Below are positions 42,385 to 51,350 of a stretch of DNA of 64,000 bases, one piece after another. Location of the stretch: positions 158,810 through 222,809 of the forward strand of contig NZ_DEXW01000025.1 of the NCBI RefSeq assembly GCF_002364335.1, given 5' to 3'. Both the position numbers and the translations under genes were made by a program. The notes beneath the pieces were generated by a model. That model had not been told where the DNA came from. It saw only the letters and a list, made by a program, of their open reading frames with translations, and did not search any database. The DNA is from Winogradskyella sp. UBA3174 (lineage in GTDB: Bacteria; Bacteroidota; Bacteroidia; Flavobacteriales; Flavobacteriaceae). Position 1 is the first letter of the stretch. Every line of letters starts with the position of its first letter.

Positions 42385-42996
42385 ATGAATATAGATGATA
42401 TAAAAAATATTTGGAAAGAAGACATGAATACACTCGAAGATCGTGTTCGCGTCAATGAAGAAAAAATAAAAAAACTAGAGTTTAATAAAGCATCTAGTAC
42501 GTTTGATAAATTTTTAAAAATCTCACTTGCTGGGAAAAACATGGCTTTAGTATATGCATTAGGTTCTATCTTTTTAATGTATAAAGCTTGGGGCACTTAT
42601 TTTTATGTGTTTATAGTCGGACTTGGGGCAGCCGCAATGATTTTTTCATATTTTCAACATGGCCCACTTAAGAAATTAGATTTAGGAAGTTTGAGCATCA
42701 TTGCCTTACAAAAAGAAATCTATAAATTTAGAATGCATACTGCAAAAACTGCTATTTACGATCTCACTATTGTTAGTATTTGGATGGTTACAGCAGGTTT
42801 AGGTTTCTATCGCTGGACTAGAGGTGCAGACGCTGTTTTAGATTTAGTCAGTAGCATAGGTATAGTTGGCGGTAGTTTACTATTGTTTGTTTTTACTTTT
42901 TTTGGAAGTAAGCTTATTTATAAAAATATAGATGAAAAATTAAAAGAAAGTGAAGATGGATTAAAAATCTTAACTAACTATCAAAATGACTTATAA
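42385..42996 (+). CDS. Membrane protein paired with an ECF sigma factor
   Basis: This 203-residue protein has a cytoplasmic start with M-N-I-D-D-I-K-N-I-W-K-E and a charged coiled segment (about 14-40). Four transmembrane helices follow (about 55-90, 130-150, 165-185). It is placed like an anti-sigma factor behind the ECF gene and resembles the protein at 35538 in layout. The start at 42385 avoids the overlap implied by the in-frame upstream ATG (42346). Function is inferred from position only. Confidence 0.8.
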   Translation: MNIDDIKNIWKEDMNTLEDRVRVNEEKIKKLEFNKASSTFDKFLKISLAGKNMALVYALGSIFLMYKAWGTYFYVFIVGLGAAAMIFSYFQHGPLKKLDLGSLSIIALQKEIYKFRMHTAKTAIYDLTIVSIWMVTAGLGFYRWTRGADAVLDLVSSIGIVGGSLLLFVFTFFGSKLIYKNIDEKLKESEDGLKILTNYQNDL

Positions 42997-43004
42997 GATT
43001 TGTC

Positions 43005-43050
43005 ATTAAAAGAAAAACCCAATAGATTTCTATTTGGTTTTTCTTTTAAT
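43005..43050 (+). terminator. Long hairpin terminator after the sigma/partner pair
   Basis: Arms of 22 bp (ATTAAAAGAAAAACCCAA.. and its complement) carry a single mismatch and a 2-nt loop. The convergent peptidase gene ends 75 bp further on. Confidence 0.85.
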
Positions 43051-43124
43051 ATAGATGTCGTAATGTTTAGAAATAAATATCGAAAATCACTCAAAGTAAC
43101 ATAATTAATTATTCTCGCTAACAG

Positions 43125-45638
43125 CTACATCTCATCCCTAAAGAAAATAGCATTCATTAACAACCTATTAGTACCATACCAAAAGGCTCTAAAATTAGTG
43201 TTATCTGTAAATGCCACAATAGTGCCACGACCTACATTACTAATTTTTAAAGGCACACTACTACTTATACTGTCTAATCTTTCTTCTGAGATATAACCAC
43301 TTAATAAAGGGTTTTTAGTGTATTGTATTGGATTGTTATAACTGTTTTTATCAGCTTTTATAAATAAAGTTGAATTTCTAAACATGGGTAACGTCGCATT
43401 TTTATACCCAAAGTTAATAGGATGAGAGCGATCGAGTTGCGTTTCAAAAATAGCACCACCAATAACTTGGGCTCCTCTAAAGTCTCCGCGTTGCTCATAG
43501 CTGATGTTTTTAGCAACGAGTTTACTTTTCTTAAAGTCAATAGTCATTAGCTTTTTAGAATTTAACCAACGTAATGCATTTTTATAAGCCACTAAAGTAC
43601 CACCATCTTGTAACCAAGATTTCATCTTTTCTGTATTGCCGTCGTTTAATCCAAAAGACGAGTTCACCATTATAATTGTATTGTACCTACTGAGGTCTGT
43701 ACGCCCAAAACTTTTAGTGTCTAGCTTTGTTGCTATAATATCATAACGTGTGTCTAATAAATGCCAGATTTCGCCAGCGTCGTAAGAGGTAATGCCATCA
43801 CCAACTAAAAGGGCAATTTTAGGTAATTCTAAAGCTCTGAAATTTCGGCTTCCTAGATCAATACCTTCGTTTAATCCAGTAGATACAGCGTCAATATTAA
43901 TATGGCTTTCTTGAGCCATCTTATTTAAAAACGTATAAATTTTTGAAGTTGACATATCCTGATTTTTAGCAGGAATCATTATCGTACCATAATCGTAAGA
44001 TTTACCATTTGCTTTAAATGACTTCATACTCACTTTAGCCCTAAGGCCTTTCTTTAGAACTTGGTTTAGAAATTTTGGAGTGTAATATTCATTCCACTCT
44101 AGTAAATAAGCATAGTCGCTTTTTGTATTGACTCCTCCTCTTAAATGCTGTAAATCTTCAACAACGTTTCCAGCATTAGCTGTTGTTGTCTCAGTATAAT
44201 CTAGGTTAAAAGCTAATGGAAATGTCCAAGCAGAAATATCGTAAAACAAACTATCTTGAAACGTTGTGCGCTTCTCAAACATAGCATTAATTAGTCTTGT
44301 GTTTTTCTGATTTTTTGGTACAACGTAACTATAACCTTTTTTATAGTTTTTTCCGTTTTCTGAAAAATCTGATTTTATATTATGAAATTTAATATTGTGT
44401 CGTTTTAGTATTTCTGCTAAATGATAGGTTTTTGCAGCATCTTTTTCATCACCAAAAACAATGGCCTTGTTTCCTTCTTTAGACGCTTCTTTACGTGCAT
44501 TACTAAAGAAATTATGCTGATAGTCTAGTATGTCTTTTCGCATACCATTAGCAGCTTCAAGTGTCGATAAAGCAGCTGTGAACTGATTCTTTATGGTGAA
44601 AGGGAAGGTTAATATTCCATTTTCACTTTCTTGTATATGACCACGAGAACTAGCTTGTTCAAACAAAATACCAATACCACCATTAATATCTGGGAAGGTA
44701 GAACCCTTACCATAATAAAAGTCGTCAAAGCTTTCTTCAGAATAATACAGAGAACCAATTTTGTCTAATGCCTTTGCATGATAGGTTGCAATACCTTTAG
44801 TTAATTCTTGGTTTAATTTTGGAGTTAAAGGATGTGTACGCGAGGGAATACCAGGTTGAAAAAAGAAACTAGCATTCGTACCCATTTCATGGTGATCGGT
44901 CAGAATATTTGGCATCCAACTATGAAATGTTTTTATACGTGCTCTAGATTCAGGTAGTTGAACTGGTAACCAATCTCTGTTCATATCAAACCAATAGTGG
45001 TTAGTACGTGCACCAGGCCAAATTTCGCTGTATTCTCTGTCGTTTGGATCTGGATTAAGATTCTTACTACTATTTCGATTCGTATTGACCCAATATGCAA
45101 AACGTTGTAAACCATCTGGATTTAAAGACGGATCAAATAAAATAACGGTATTACTGAGTAGATCATTAATTTTAGAACCTTGTGCAGCAGCTAAATAATA
45201 AGCAGCTAACAAAGACGCATTAGACCCACTTGGCTCGTTACCATGAATTGAAAATCCTTGATAAACAACTATTGGTCTATTCTCTGTATTTGCATCGTTT
45301 GATTCTGTGGCTTTAATATGTGCGGTTTGGATCGCGCTTATATTTTTATGATTCTCAGGAGCAGTTATGGTCATTAGTAATAAAGGTCTGTCTTCAAATG
45401 TTGTTCCTCTGTCCTCAATCGTAATGCGGTTTGATGCTTCAGCTAATGCATACATATATTGTACCAACTTATCGTGTGTTATATGCCATTCTCCAACTTT
45501 ATGACCAACGATGCTTTCTGGAGTTGGTATGCTTGTGTCGTAAGTTACATCTTGTGGTAAGTAGTACGATAAGTCTGTTTGAGATTGAGAAAATAAAGTT
45601 GAGGTTGCTAAAAATAGCAGTAGAGCAATACGTTGCAT
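43125..45638 (-). CDS. M14-family zinc carboxypeptidase, exported
   Basis: This 837-residue protein has a signal peptide (to about residue 18). A zinc peptidase domain of the M14 type follows, with the zinc-binding S-I-H-G-N-E-P-S-G (H-x-x-E), N-P-D-G-L-Q-R-F, and the later L-T-D-H-H-E-M-G. The catalytic Glu is likely in F-E-Q-A-S-S-R-G. A long C-terminal region follows, including a glutamine-amidotransferase-like fold (I-A-L-L-V-G-D-G-I and I-I-M-V-N-S-S-F-G). It degrades peptides in the periplasm or outside; the exact substrate is unknown. Confidence 0.9.
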   Translation of the reverse strand: MQRIALLLFLATSTLFSQSQTDLSYYLPQDVTYDTSIPTPESIVGHKVGEWHITHDKLVQYMYALAEASNRITIEDRGTTFEDRPLLLMTITAPENHKNISAIQTAHIKATESNDANTENRPIVVYQGFSIHGNEPSGSNASLLAAYYLAAAQGSKINDLLSNTVILFDPSLNPDGLQRFAYWVNTNRNSSKNLNPDPNDREYSEIWPGARTNHYWFDMNRDWLPVQLPESRARIKTFHSWMPNILTDHHEMGTNASFFFQPGIPSRTHPLTPKLNQELTKGIATYHAKALDKIGSLYYSEESFDDFYYGKGSTFPDINGGIGILFEQASSRGHIQESENGILTFPFTIKNQFTAALSTLEAANGMRKDILDYQHNFFSNARKEASKEGNKAIVFGDEKDAAKTYHLAEILKRHNIKFHNIKSDFSENGKNYKKGYSYVVPKNQKNTRLINAMFEKRTTFQDSLFYDISAWTFPLAFNLDYTETTTANAGNVVEDLQHLRGGVNTKSDYAYLLEWNEYYTPKFLNQVLKKGLRAKVSMKSFKANGKSYDYGTIMIPAKNQDMSTSKIYTFLNKMAQESHINIDAVSTGLNEGIDLGSRNFRALELPKIALLVGDGITSYDAGEIWHLLDTRYDIIATKLDTKSFGRTDLSRYNTIIMVNSSFGLNDGNTEKMKSWLQDGGTLVAYKNALRWLNSKKLMTIDFKKSKLVAKNISYEQRGDFRGAQVIGGAIFETQLDRSHPINFGYKNATLPMFRNSTLFIKADKNSYNNPIQYTKNPLLSGYISEERLDSISSSVPLKISNVGRGTIVAFTDNTNFRAFWYGTNRLLMNAIFFRDEM

Positions 45639-45673
45639 AAATGTAAGGATGATTAGTTAAGTTCTAAAAATAG

Positions 45674-45702
45674 AAAAACCGTTACGAAGCGTAACGGTTT
45701 TT
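45674..45702 (-). terminator. Terminator after the DUF3276 gene
   Basis: The perfect 13-bp stem AAAAACCGTTACG / CGTAACGGTTTTT has a 3-nt loop. It lies 24 bp downstream of the DUF3276 stop on the minus strand. Confidence 0.9.
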
Positions 45703-45725
45703 ATTATAATTTAACAGTAGTTATA

Positions 45726-46118
45726 CTAAATATCATCAAAACTGATATCAGTAAAGCTATCTATACTTGGTTCTGTGTCTTCTGGTGTTTTAGCTTCGTT
45801 CGCAACAAAATCATCATCGCGCTTAAAATCTTTTTGGTGACGCTCACTTATAACTTCTTCACCTTTTTCATTGATGATGTAATCTGTCATTTCGGCTAAT
45901 ATCTCTCTAAACTCTGTGAAGTCTTCTTTGTAAAGATAGATTTTATGCTTTTTGTAATGAAAAGAACCATCGTCGTTGGTGAACTTTTTACTTTCTGTAA
46001 TCGTTAAATAATAATCACCTGCTTTAGTCGCTCTAACATCAAAAAAATAAGTTCTTCTCCCAGCACGAAGTACTTTAGAATATATTTCTTCTTTGTCCAT
46101 CATTTCATAATCACTCAT
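45726..46118 (-). CDS. DUF3276, PUR-alpha-like nucleic-acid-binding protein
   Basis: This 130-residue cytoplasmic protein belongs to the Bacteroidota/Spirochaete group with a PUR-alpha-like fold. Diagnostic segments are V-L-R-A-G-R-R-T-Y-F-F-D-V-R-A-T-K and Y-Y-L-T-I-T-E-S-K-K, followed by H-K-I-Y-L-Y-K-E-D-F. Homologues bind single-stranded nucleic acid. The C-terminal 35 residues are acidic and probably disordered. It lies 68 bp downstream of the ABC exporter gene's end on the same strand. Confidence 0.93.
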   Translation of the reverse strand: MSDYEMMDKEEIYSKVLRAGRRTYFFDVRATKAGDYYLTITESKKFTNDDGSFHYKKHKIYLYKEDFTEFREILAEMTDYIINEKGEEVISERHQKDFKRDDDFVANEAKTPEDTEPSIDSFTDISFDDI

Positions 46119-46186
46119 AGCTCAATCTTATATTTTATGTTTTCAATTCAAAAATCTTAAAAAAAAGTAAAGTAACCAACTAATTA

Positions 46187-47941
46187 TTACATTTCTTTTT
46201 CAGAGAGTTGTTTGGCATAAAGTTCTTTATAGTAGCCTTTAATACTTATTAAGCTTTCGTGGTTTCCGGTCTGAATAACCTTACCATCATCTAAAACTAT
46301 TATTTTATCAGCATTTTTAGCAGATGATATACGGTGACTTACTATAATCGTCGTTTTATTTTTGGTGAGTTTTACTAAATTTTTAAGAATTTTTTCTTCA
46401 GTTTCTGTATCAACGGCAGACAAACAATCATCAAACAACAGAATGTCTGGTTTTTTAATAATAGCACGTGCAATAGAGACACGTTGTTTTTGTCCACCCG
46501 AAAGTGTAATTCCACGCTCACCTAAAACGGTATCGTAACCTTTGGTAAAACCTGTTATGTTTTTATGCACTCTTGCATTTTTAGCAGCTTCAATAACTTC
46601 GTCATCGGTTGCATCTTCTTTACCGAATTTAATATTGTTTTTAATACTATCTGAGAATAAGAACGCATCTTGTGGTACGTAACCTATACTTTTTCTAAGG
46701 CTATAAAGATTTAAGTCTAAAATTATTTTATCATCGACTAAAACACTACCATTATTTATATCGTAGAGTCGACCTATTAGGTCTAATATGGTAGATTTCC
46801 CAGAACCTGTTTTTCCTAATATAGCAAGTGTTTCACCAGATTTAAGGGAAAAGCTAACGTCTTTTAAAGCTTCAATATTAGTGTCTGGATATATAAAAGA
46901 AACATTCTTAAATTCAATATCACCTTTAATAGGTGTTAATTCAATAGATGTATTCTTTATATCTGGTTGTGTTTTTAAAAACTCATTAATACGTTCTTGT
47001 GATGCTTCGGCTTGTTGTACTAATGACGTTACCCAACCGACAGTAGCTACTGGCCATGTTAGCATATTTACGTAGATTATAAACTCAGCTATAGTTCCTA
47101 TATTTTCTATCTCACCATCAATATATTGCATACCTCCTACGTAAATAACAATGAGGTTACTAATACCGATTAAAAGAATCATTAACGGAAAAAATAAAGC
47201 TTGAACTTTAGTTAAATCGATTTGCTTTTGCCTGTTTTCATTAGAAAGACCTGTAAATTCAGTATTTGTCCTTGGCTCAATACCATAAGATTTTATGACT
47301 GAAACACCACTAAATGTTTCTTGTGTATATGTAGATAATGTAGATAATGACTTCTGAACAATTGTACTGCGTTTATTAATCATTCTACTCAGTTGGTAAA
47401 TAGCAACAGATAATAAGGGGAGTGGTAATAGTGTATACAAGGTTAATTTTGGCGCTGTGCTTGTCATGTAAATCAAGGCTACAACAAATAATGTTATTGT
47501 ATTCATGGTGTACATAATAGCTGGCCCAACATACATGCGTACTTTACCAACATCCTCACTAATACGATTCATTAAATCGCCTGTTCTATTAGATTTATAG
47601 AAATTTAGAGATAAAACTTGGTAATGTTGATAGATTTCATTTTTAAGATCATATTCAATGTAACGAGATACATTTATAATGGTTTGACGCATTAAAAAAG
47701 TAAAAACACCTGCAACAACTGCGGCTCCAATAATGTATAGAACATTCAATAATAATTCACTCTCAAAAACGTCTTGTGTTATTTTACCAGCAAGTCGCTC
47801 TGCAACTATATTAATTGAATCACCAACTAATCTTGGAGTAAACAGCATAAATACTTTAGCTATAATGGTAATTATTATGCCAGTTATTAAACGATATCTA
47901 TATTTGAAAAAGTACTTATTTAGATGCTTTAATGCTTTCAT
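46187..47941 (-). CDS. ABC exporter, fused permease and ATPase
   Basis: This 584-residue half-transporter has six transmembrane helices (about 1-320) and a nucleotide-binding domain. Walker A is G-K-T-G-S-G-K-S-T, the signature is L-S-G-G-Q and Walker B is I-L-L-F-D-D-C-L-S-A-V-D. The Walker B ends in D-D rather than D-E, so the catalytic base is Asp-Cys shifted; such non-canonical sites occur in heterodimeric exporters, although no second half is adjacent. The cargo is unknown (lipid, peptide or drug). Confidence 0.93.
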   Translation of the reverse strand: MKALKHLNKYFFKYRYRLITGIIITIIAKVFMLFTPRLVGDSINIVAERLAGKITQDVFESELLLNVLYIIGAAVVAGVFTFLMRQTIINVSRYIEYDLKNEIYQHYQVLSLNFYKSNRTGDLMNRISEDVGKVRMYVGPAIMYTMNTITLFVVALIYMTSTAPKLTLYTLLPLPLLSVAIYQLSRMINKRSTIVQKSLSTLSTYTQETFSGVSVIKSYGIEPRTNTEFTGLSNENRQKQIDLTKVQALFFPLMILLIGISNLIVIYVGGMQYIDGEIENIGTIAEFIIYVNMLTWPVATVGWVTSLVQQAEASQERINEFLKTQPDIKNTSIELTPIKGDIEFKNVSFIYPDTNIEALKDVSFSLKSGETLAILGKTGSGKSTILDLIGRLYDINNGSVLVDDKIILDLNLYSLRKSIGYVPQDAFLFSDSIKNNIKFGKEDATDDEVIEAAKNARVHKNITGFTKGYDTVLGERGITLSGGQKQRVSIARAIIKKPDILLFDDCLSAVDTETEEKILKNLVKLTKNKTTIIVSHRISSAKNADKIIVLDDGKVIQTGNHESLISIKGYYKELYAKQLSEKEM

Positions 47942-48018
47942 ATTGAATTTGGTTTGGCAAAAGTATTATGATAATCTTATTTTGTGGTTAATATTTTGCT
48001 AATCCTTTAATTATAATT

Positions 48019-48026
48019 TATTTTTG
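48019..48026 (+). promoter_or_regulatory. -7 promoter box of the amino-acid dehydrogenase gene
   Basis: TATTTTTG matches TAnnTTTG, 48 bp before the ATG. Confidence 0.5.
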
Positions 48027-48074
48027 CTCTCTGTTTTTTAAAGATTCATAAAACAGCCTTAAACCTTAACTCAA

Positions 48075-49178
48075 ATGACTTCAAATATAATCACTCCAAA
48101 GGAGTTAAAAAAAATGGACCCAGTGTTTGGTCAACATTCATTCGATGATCATGAGCAAATAGTATTTTGCAATGACAAAGATACTGGTTTAAAAGCTATT
48201 ATTGGTATTCATAATACAGTTTTAGGACCTGCATTAGGAGGTACTAGAATGTGGCAATACAACAACGAGTGGGAAGCACTTAATGATGTATTGCGTCTAT
48301 CGCGTGGTATGACATTTAAATCTGCAATTACTGGTTTAAACCTAGGTGGAGGAAAAGCAGTTATTATTGGAGATGCTAAAACTCAAAAAACACCAGAATT
48401 AATGAGGCGTTTTGGTGAATTTGTACATTCTTTAAGCGGGAGATATATTACGGCAGAAGATGTTGGTATGGCAACCGAAGATATGGATACTGTTAGAGAA
48501 GTAACACCTTATGTAACTGGTATTTCTGAAAGCAAGGGTGGTGCAGGTAATCCCTCCCCAATTACAGCCTATGGAGTTTTTATGGGAATGAAAGCTGCTG
48601 CTAAGTTTCAGTATGGATCTGACGTTTTAGAGGATAAAAGTGTGTTTGTTCAGGGTATTGGTAATGTTGGTGAAGCTTTAGTAGAGCATTTAGTTAACGA
48701 AGGTGCTAATGTAACTATTGCAGATATTAGTCAAGAGCGATTAGAAGAAGTGCGTTCTAAGTATGGAGCTACTATTTATGGTGGTAATGATATTTACAGT
48801 GAACCTATGGATATTTATGCACCTTGTGCCTTAGGAGCTACCGTAAATGACGATACTATATATAAATTACGAGCTAAAATTGTTGCAGGTGCTGCTAACA
48901 ACCAATTGGCAGATGAAGTTAAACACGGCAAGATTTTGCAAGATATAGGCATCGTTTATGCACCAGATTTTTTAATCAATGCAGGCGGAATTATTAATGT
49001 TTATGCAGAATTAGAGAATTATGATAGACAAGAAATAATGCGTAAGACTGAAAACATTTACAATACCACTCTAGAGATTTTAGATAATGCAAAAGTGAAT
49101 AATTTAACAACGCACAACGCAGCTTTAAATATTGCTAGAGAACGAATTGAAACACGTAAGAGAGAAAATTCTAAATAG
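48075..49178 (+). CDS. Glu/Leu/Phe/Val dehydrogenase
   Basis: This 367-residue oxidative-deamination enzyme has the catalytic lysine region G-L-N-L-G-G-G-K-A-V-I-I-G-D and an A-E-D-V-G loop. The NAD-binding motif is V-Q-G-I-G-N-V-G. The N-terminal G-P-A-L-G-G-T-R-M is also conserved. Leucine or branched-chain amino acids are the most likely substrates, as in Bacillus leucine dehydrogenases of this length. A terminator follows, so it is monocistronic. Confidence 0.93.
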   Translation: MTSNIITPKELKKMDPVFGQHSFDDHEQIVFCNDKDTGLKAIIGIHNTVLGPALGGTRMWQYNNEWEALNDVLRLSRGMTFKSAITGLNLGGGKAVIIGDAKTQKTPELMRRFGEFVHSLSGRYITAEDVGMATEDMDTVREVTPYVTGISESKGGAGNPSPITAYGVFMGMKAAAKFQYGSDVLEDKSVFVQGIGNVGEALVEHLVNEGANVTIADISQERLEEVRSKYGATIYGGNDIYSEPMDIYAPCALGATVNDDTIYKLRAKIVAGAANNQLADEVKHGKILQDIGIVYAPDFLINAGGIINVYAELENYDRQEIMRKTENIYNTTLEILDNAKVNNLTTHNAALNIARERIETRKRENSK

Positions 49179-49223
49179 ACACTATTTAAGTTTTATTTCA
49201 GAATTAAATAATAGTATGTTTGC

Positions 49224-49249
49224 AAGGTGAATCTAAAACGGTTCACCTT
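49224..49249 (+). terminator. Terminator after the amino-acid dehydrogenase
   Basis: The stem AAGGTGAA / TTCACCTT has a 10-nt loop and is followed by a run of T. Confidence 0.85.
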
Positions 49250-49285
49250 TTTTTAAACCACAATAAAAAGCCAGTTCTTTACACC

Positions 49286-50230
49286 ATGCTAAACAGAAGA
49301 CACATCAGAATAAAAGTAATGCAATCCATGTATGCTTTTAAAGGAACAGAGAGTGATGACTTTTCTAAAGATGAAAAATTTCTACTTCACAGCTTAGATA
49401 GCATGTACGATTTATACCTGTCAATATTAGCTCTAATAACGGAGATTCATAAAAAGAGTAAAGACTATAATACCAAAGTTGGGAATAAACTTTCGACCAC
49501 AGCGTCACACAATGTTAGTGGAGTTAAGTTTGAAGACAACCAACTCTTACATTTAATAAGTGGAAATAAGATGCTGCAAGAGCATATTACTAAGCGTAAA
49601 TTAAATTTTTGGGATTTAGATTTTGAATATGTTGATATTGTTTTTAAATCTATACTCAAGAGTGCCTTGTATGAAGATTATATGGCTGACGAAGAGGTGT
49701 CTTTTGCAACAGACAAGAAGTTTATAATAGCTGTTTACACAGAAATTATTGCGCCTAATGAAAAACTCTACGACTATTTTGAAGATAAGAGATTAACTTG
49801 GGTAGATGATTTACCAGTTGTGAATACTGCAATTTTAAAAGTTTTTAGGAAACTAAAATTAACATCTCCAGACACAACATTATTACCAGACTTATATAAA
49901 GACGAAGATGATAAAAAGTTTGCTTCAGATTTATTGATTAAGACGTTATTAAACAGCTCTAAGTTTAAAGAAGAGATTACTAATAAAGCTAAAAACTGGG
50001 ATGGTGATCGTTTAGCTAGCCTTGACGGAGTACTACTAAAAATGGCGATTTGTGAGTTTCAAAAATTTCCTTCTATTCCATTTAAAGTAACTATTAATGA
50101 GTATCTCGAAATAGCCAAAGAGTATTCTACACCAAAAAGTAGTATGTTCATTAATGGGATATTAGATAAAATAGTAAAAGAGTATCAAGCTAATAATATG
50201 GACTTAAAATCGGGTCGAGGCTTGATTTAA
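49286..50230 (+). CDS. nusB: Transcription antitermination factor NusB, long Bacteroidota form
   Basis: This 314-residue protein binds boxA RNA with NusE to promote antitermination in rRNA operons. The NusB fold is seen at the C-terminus (about 190-300), with L-A-S-L-D-G-V-L-L-K-M-A-I-C-E-F-Q and I-N-E-Y-L-E-I-A-K-E-Y-S. About 150 extra helical N-terminal residues are the norm in Bacteroidota. The start at 49286, M-L-N-R-R-H-I-R-I-K-V-M-Q, is chosen because the open frame further upstream runs through the preceding terminator. Confidence 0.93.
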   Translation: MLNRRHIRIKVMQSMYAFKGTESDDFSKDEKFLLHSLDSMYDLYLSILALITEIHKKSKDYNTKVGNKLSTTASHNVSGVKFEDNQLLHLISGNKMLQEHITKRKLNFWDLDFEYVDIVFKSILKSALYEDYMADEEVSFATDKKFIIAVYTEIIAPNEKLYDYFEDKRLTWVDDLPVVNTAILKVFRKLKLTSPDTTLLPDLYKDEDDKKFASDLLIKTLLNSSKFKEEITNKAKNWDGDRLASLDGVLLKMAICEFQKFPSIPFKVTINEYLEIAKEYSTPKSSMFINGILDKIVKEYQANNMDLKSGRGLI

Positions 50231-50300
50231 TAATAGGTATAGCAATGAAGGTAGACACGTTAAGAAATGTTTAAAAATTTTAATTCATTAAAATAATTGT

Positions 50301-50308
50301 TACCTTTG
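50301..50308 (+). promoter_or_regulatory. -7 promoter box of the DUF1573 gene
   Basis: TACCTTTG matches TAnnTTTG, 43 bp before the first ATG. Confidence 0.55.
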
Positions 50309-50351
50309 CTAGCTGATACAATAAATAGAATATAATTAATTAAAAATAACA

Positions 50352-50915
50352 GTGATGAAAAAAGTAATTTTAGGACTTGGAGCATTATGTATGGTAGCCT
50401 TTACATCTTGTAAAGAAGATGCTGCTAGTAAAGTAAAATCTGATAATGTTGCAATTGCAGCAGAAAGAGATGCTAACGCAGGAGATTTTCCAGTAGTTAA
50501 ATTTGACAAAATAGAGCACGATTTTGGCACTATTGAAAACGGAACACCTGTTGAAACAATATTTAAATATACAAATACTGGTAATTCTAAGTTAGTTGTT
50601 AGTAACATTAAAAGTACATGTGGTTGTACTGTACCATCTAACTGGACAAGAGAAGTTGACCCAGGACAAACTGGTGAATTTGCAGTAAAATTTAATGGAA
50701 AAGGAAACGGTAATAAAGTTTCTAAATCTATTACAATGACAACAAATTCAGAAAAAGGTTCTGAGGTTGTAAAGATTTCTGCTTTTGTAGAGAAAGACCC
50801 TAATGCTGCAGTTAAGCAACCAGGTACAGCAATAGTTAATCCTATTGCTAATGGTGGTAACTCAGTTGTAAAGTCATCTGCACAACCTGGTCACGAAGGA
50901 CATAACCACGATTAA
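50352..50915 (+). CDS. DUF1573 lipoprotein
   Basis: This 187-residue lipoprotein has an F-T-S-C lipobox at about residue 20. One DUF1573 immunoglobulin-like domain follows, with the very characteristic F-G-T-I-E-N-G and S-T-C-G-C-T-V-P-x-W segments. Two cysteines in that motif could form a disulfide or bind metal. The His-rich tail (G-H-E-G-H-N-H) may add metal affinity. It starts a small operon with yajC 10 bp downstream; DUF1573-yajC pairs are common in Flavobacteriaceae. Confidence 0.92.
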   Translation: MMKKVILGLGALCMVAFTSCKEDAASKVKSDNVAIAAERDANAGDFPVVKFDKIEHDFGTIENGTPVETIFKYTNTGNSKLVVSNIKSTCGCTVPSNWTREVDPGQTGEFAVKFNGKGNGNKVSKSITMTTNSEKGSEVVKISAFVEKDPNAAVKQPGTAIVNPIANGGNSVVKSSAQPGHEGHNHD

Positions 50916-50925
50916 TTAGACTTTA

Positions 50926-51216
50926 ATGGAAGGATTAGGTTCAATTTTACCCTTTATTGCGATTTTTGCAGTGATGTATTTCTTTATGATTGCACCACAA
51001 ATGAAACGTAGTAAACAAGAAAAGAAATTTGCAAGCGAATTAAAACGTGGCGATCGTGTTATTACTAAAAGTGGTATGCATGGTAAAGTCATGGAGTTAA
51101 ACGATAAGGATGGCAGTTGTGTTATCGAGACATTAGCCGGAAAAATAAAGTTTGACCGTTCTGCAATCTCAATGGAAATGAGTAGAAAACTAAATACACC
51201 AGCTGTTGTAAAATAA
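50926..51216 (+). CDS. yajC: Preprotein translocase subunit YajC
   Basis: This 96-residue single-pass membrane protein associates with SecDF in protein export. It has an N-terminal transmembrane helix with F-F-M-I-A-P-Q-M-K-R. The conserved core is L-K-R-G-D-R-V-I-T-K-S-G-M-H-G-K, and a closing I-K-F-D-R-S-A-I segment follows. It is the second gene after DUF1573 and is followed by a strong terminator. Confidence 0.95.
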   Translation: MEGLGSILPFIAIFAVMYFFMIAPQMKRSKQEKKFASELKRGDRVITKSGMHGKVMELNDKDGSCVIETLAGKIKFDRSAISMEMSRKLNTPAVVK

Positions 51217-51236
51217 GTTGTTGTATTATATAATAT

Positions 51237-51272
51237 AAAAAGGCTGTTCATTATTTTGAACAGCCTTTTTTT
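51237..51272 (+). terminator. Terminator after yajC
   Basis: The perfect 14-bp stem AAAAAGGCTGTTCA / TGAACAGCCTTTTT has a 6-nt loop and extra T residues. Confidence 0.92.
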
Positions 51273-51295
51273 TTAAATTATTTATTAGTTTATTT

Positions 51296-51348
51296 AACCA
51301 AGAACCAAGAACCAAGAACCAAGAACCAAGAACCAAGAACCAAGAACC
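51296..51348. repeat. Heptamer tandem repeat (AACCAAG) x7.5
   Basis: Seven perfect copies of AACCAAG plus AACC lie between the yajC terminator and the end of the convergent pepT gene. The array stops 2 bp before the pepT stop codon. Confidence 0.97.
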
Positions 51349-51350
51349 GC

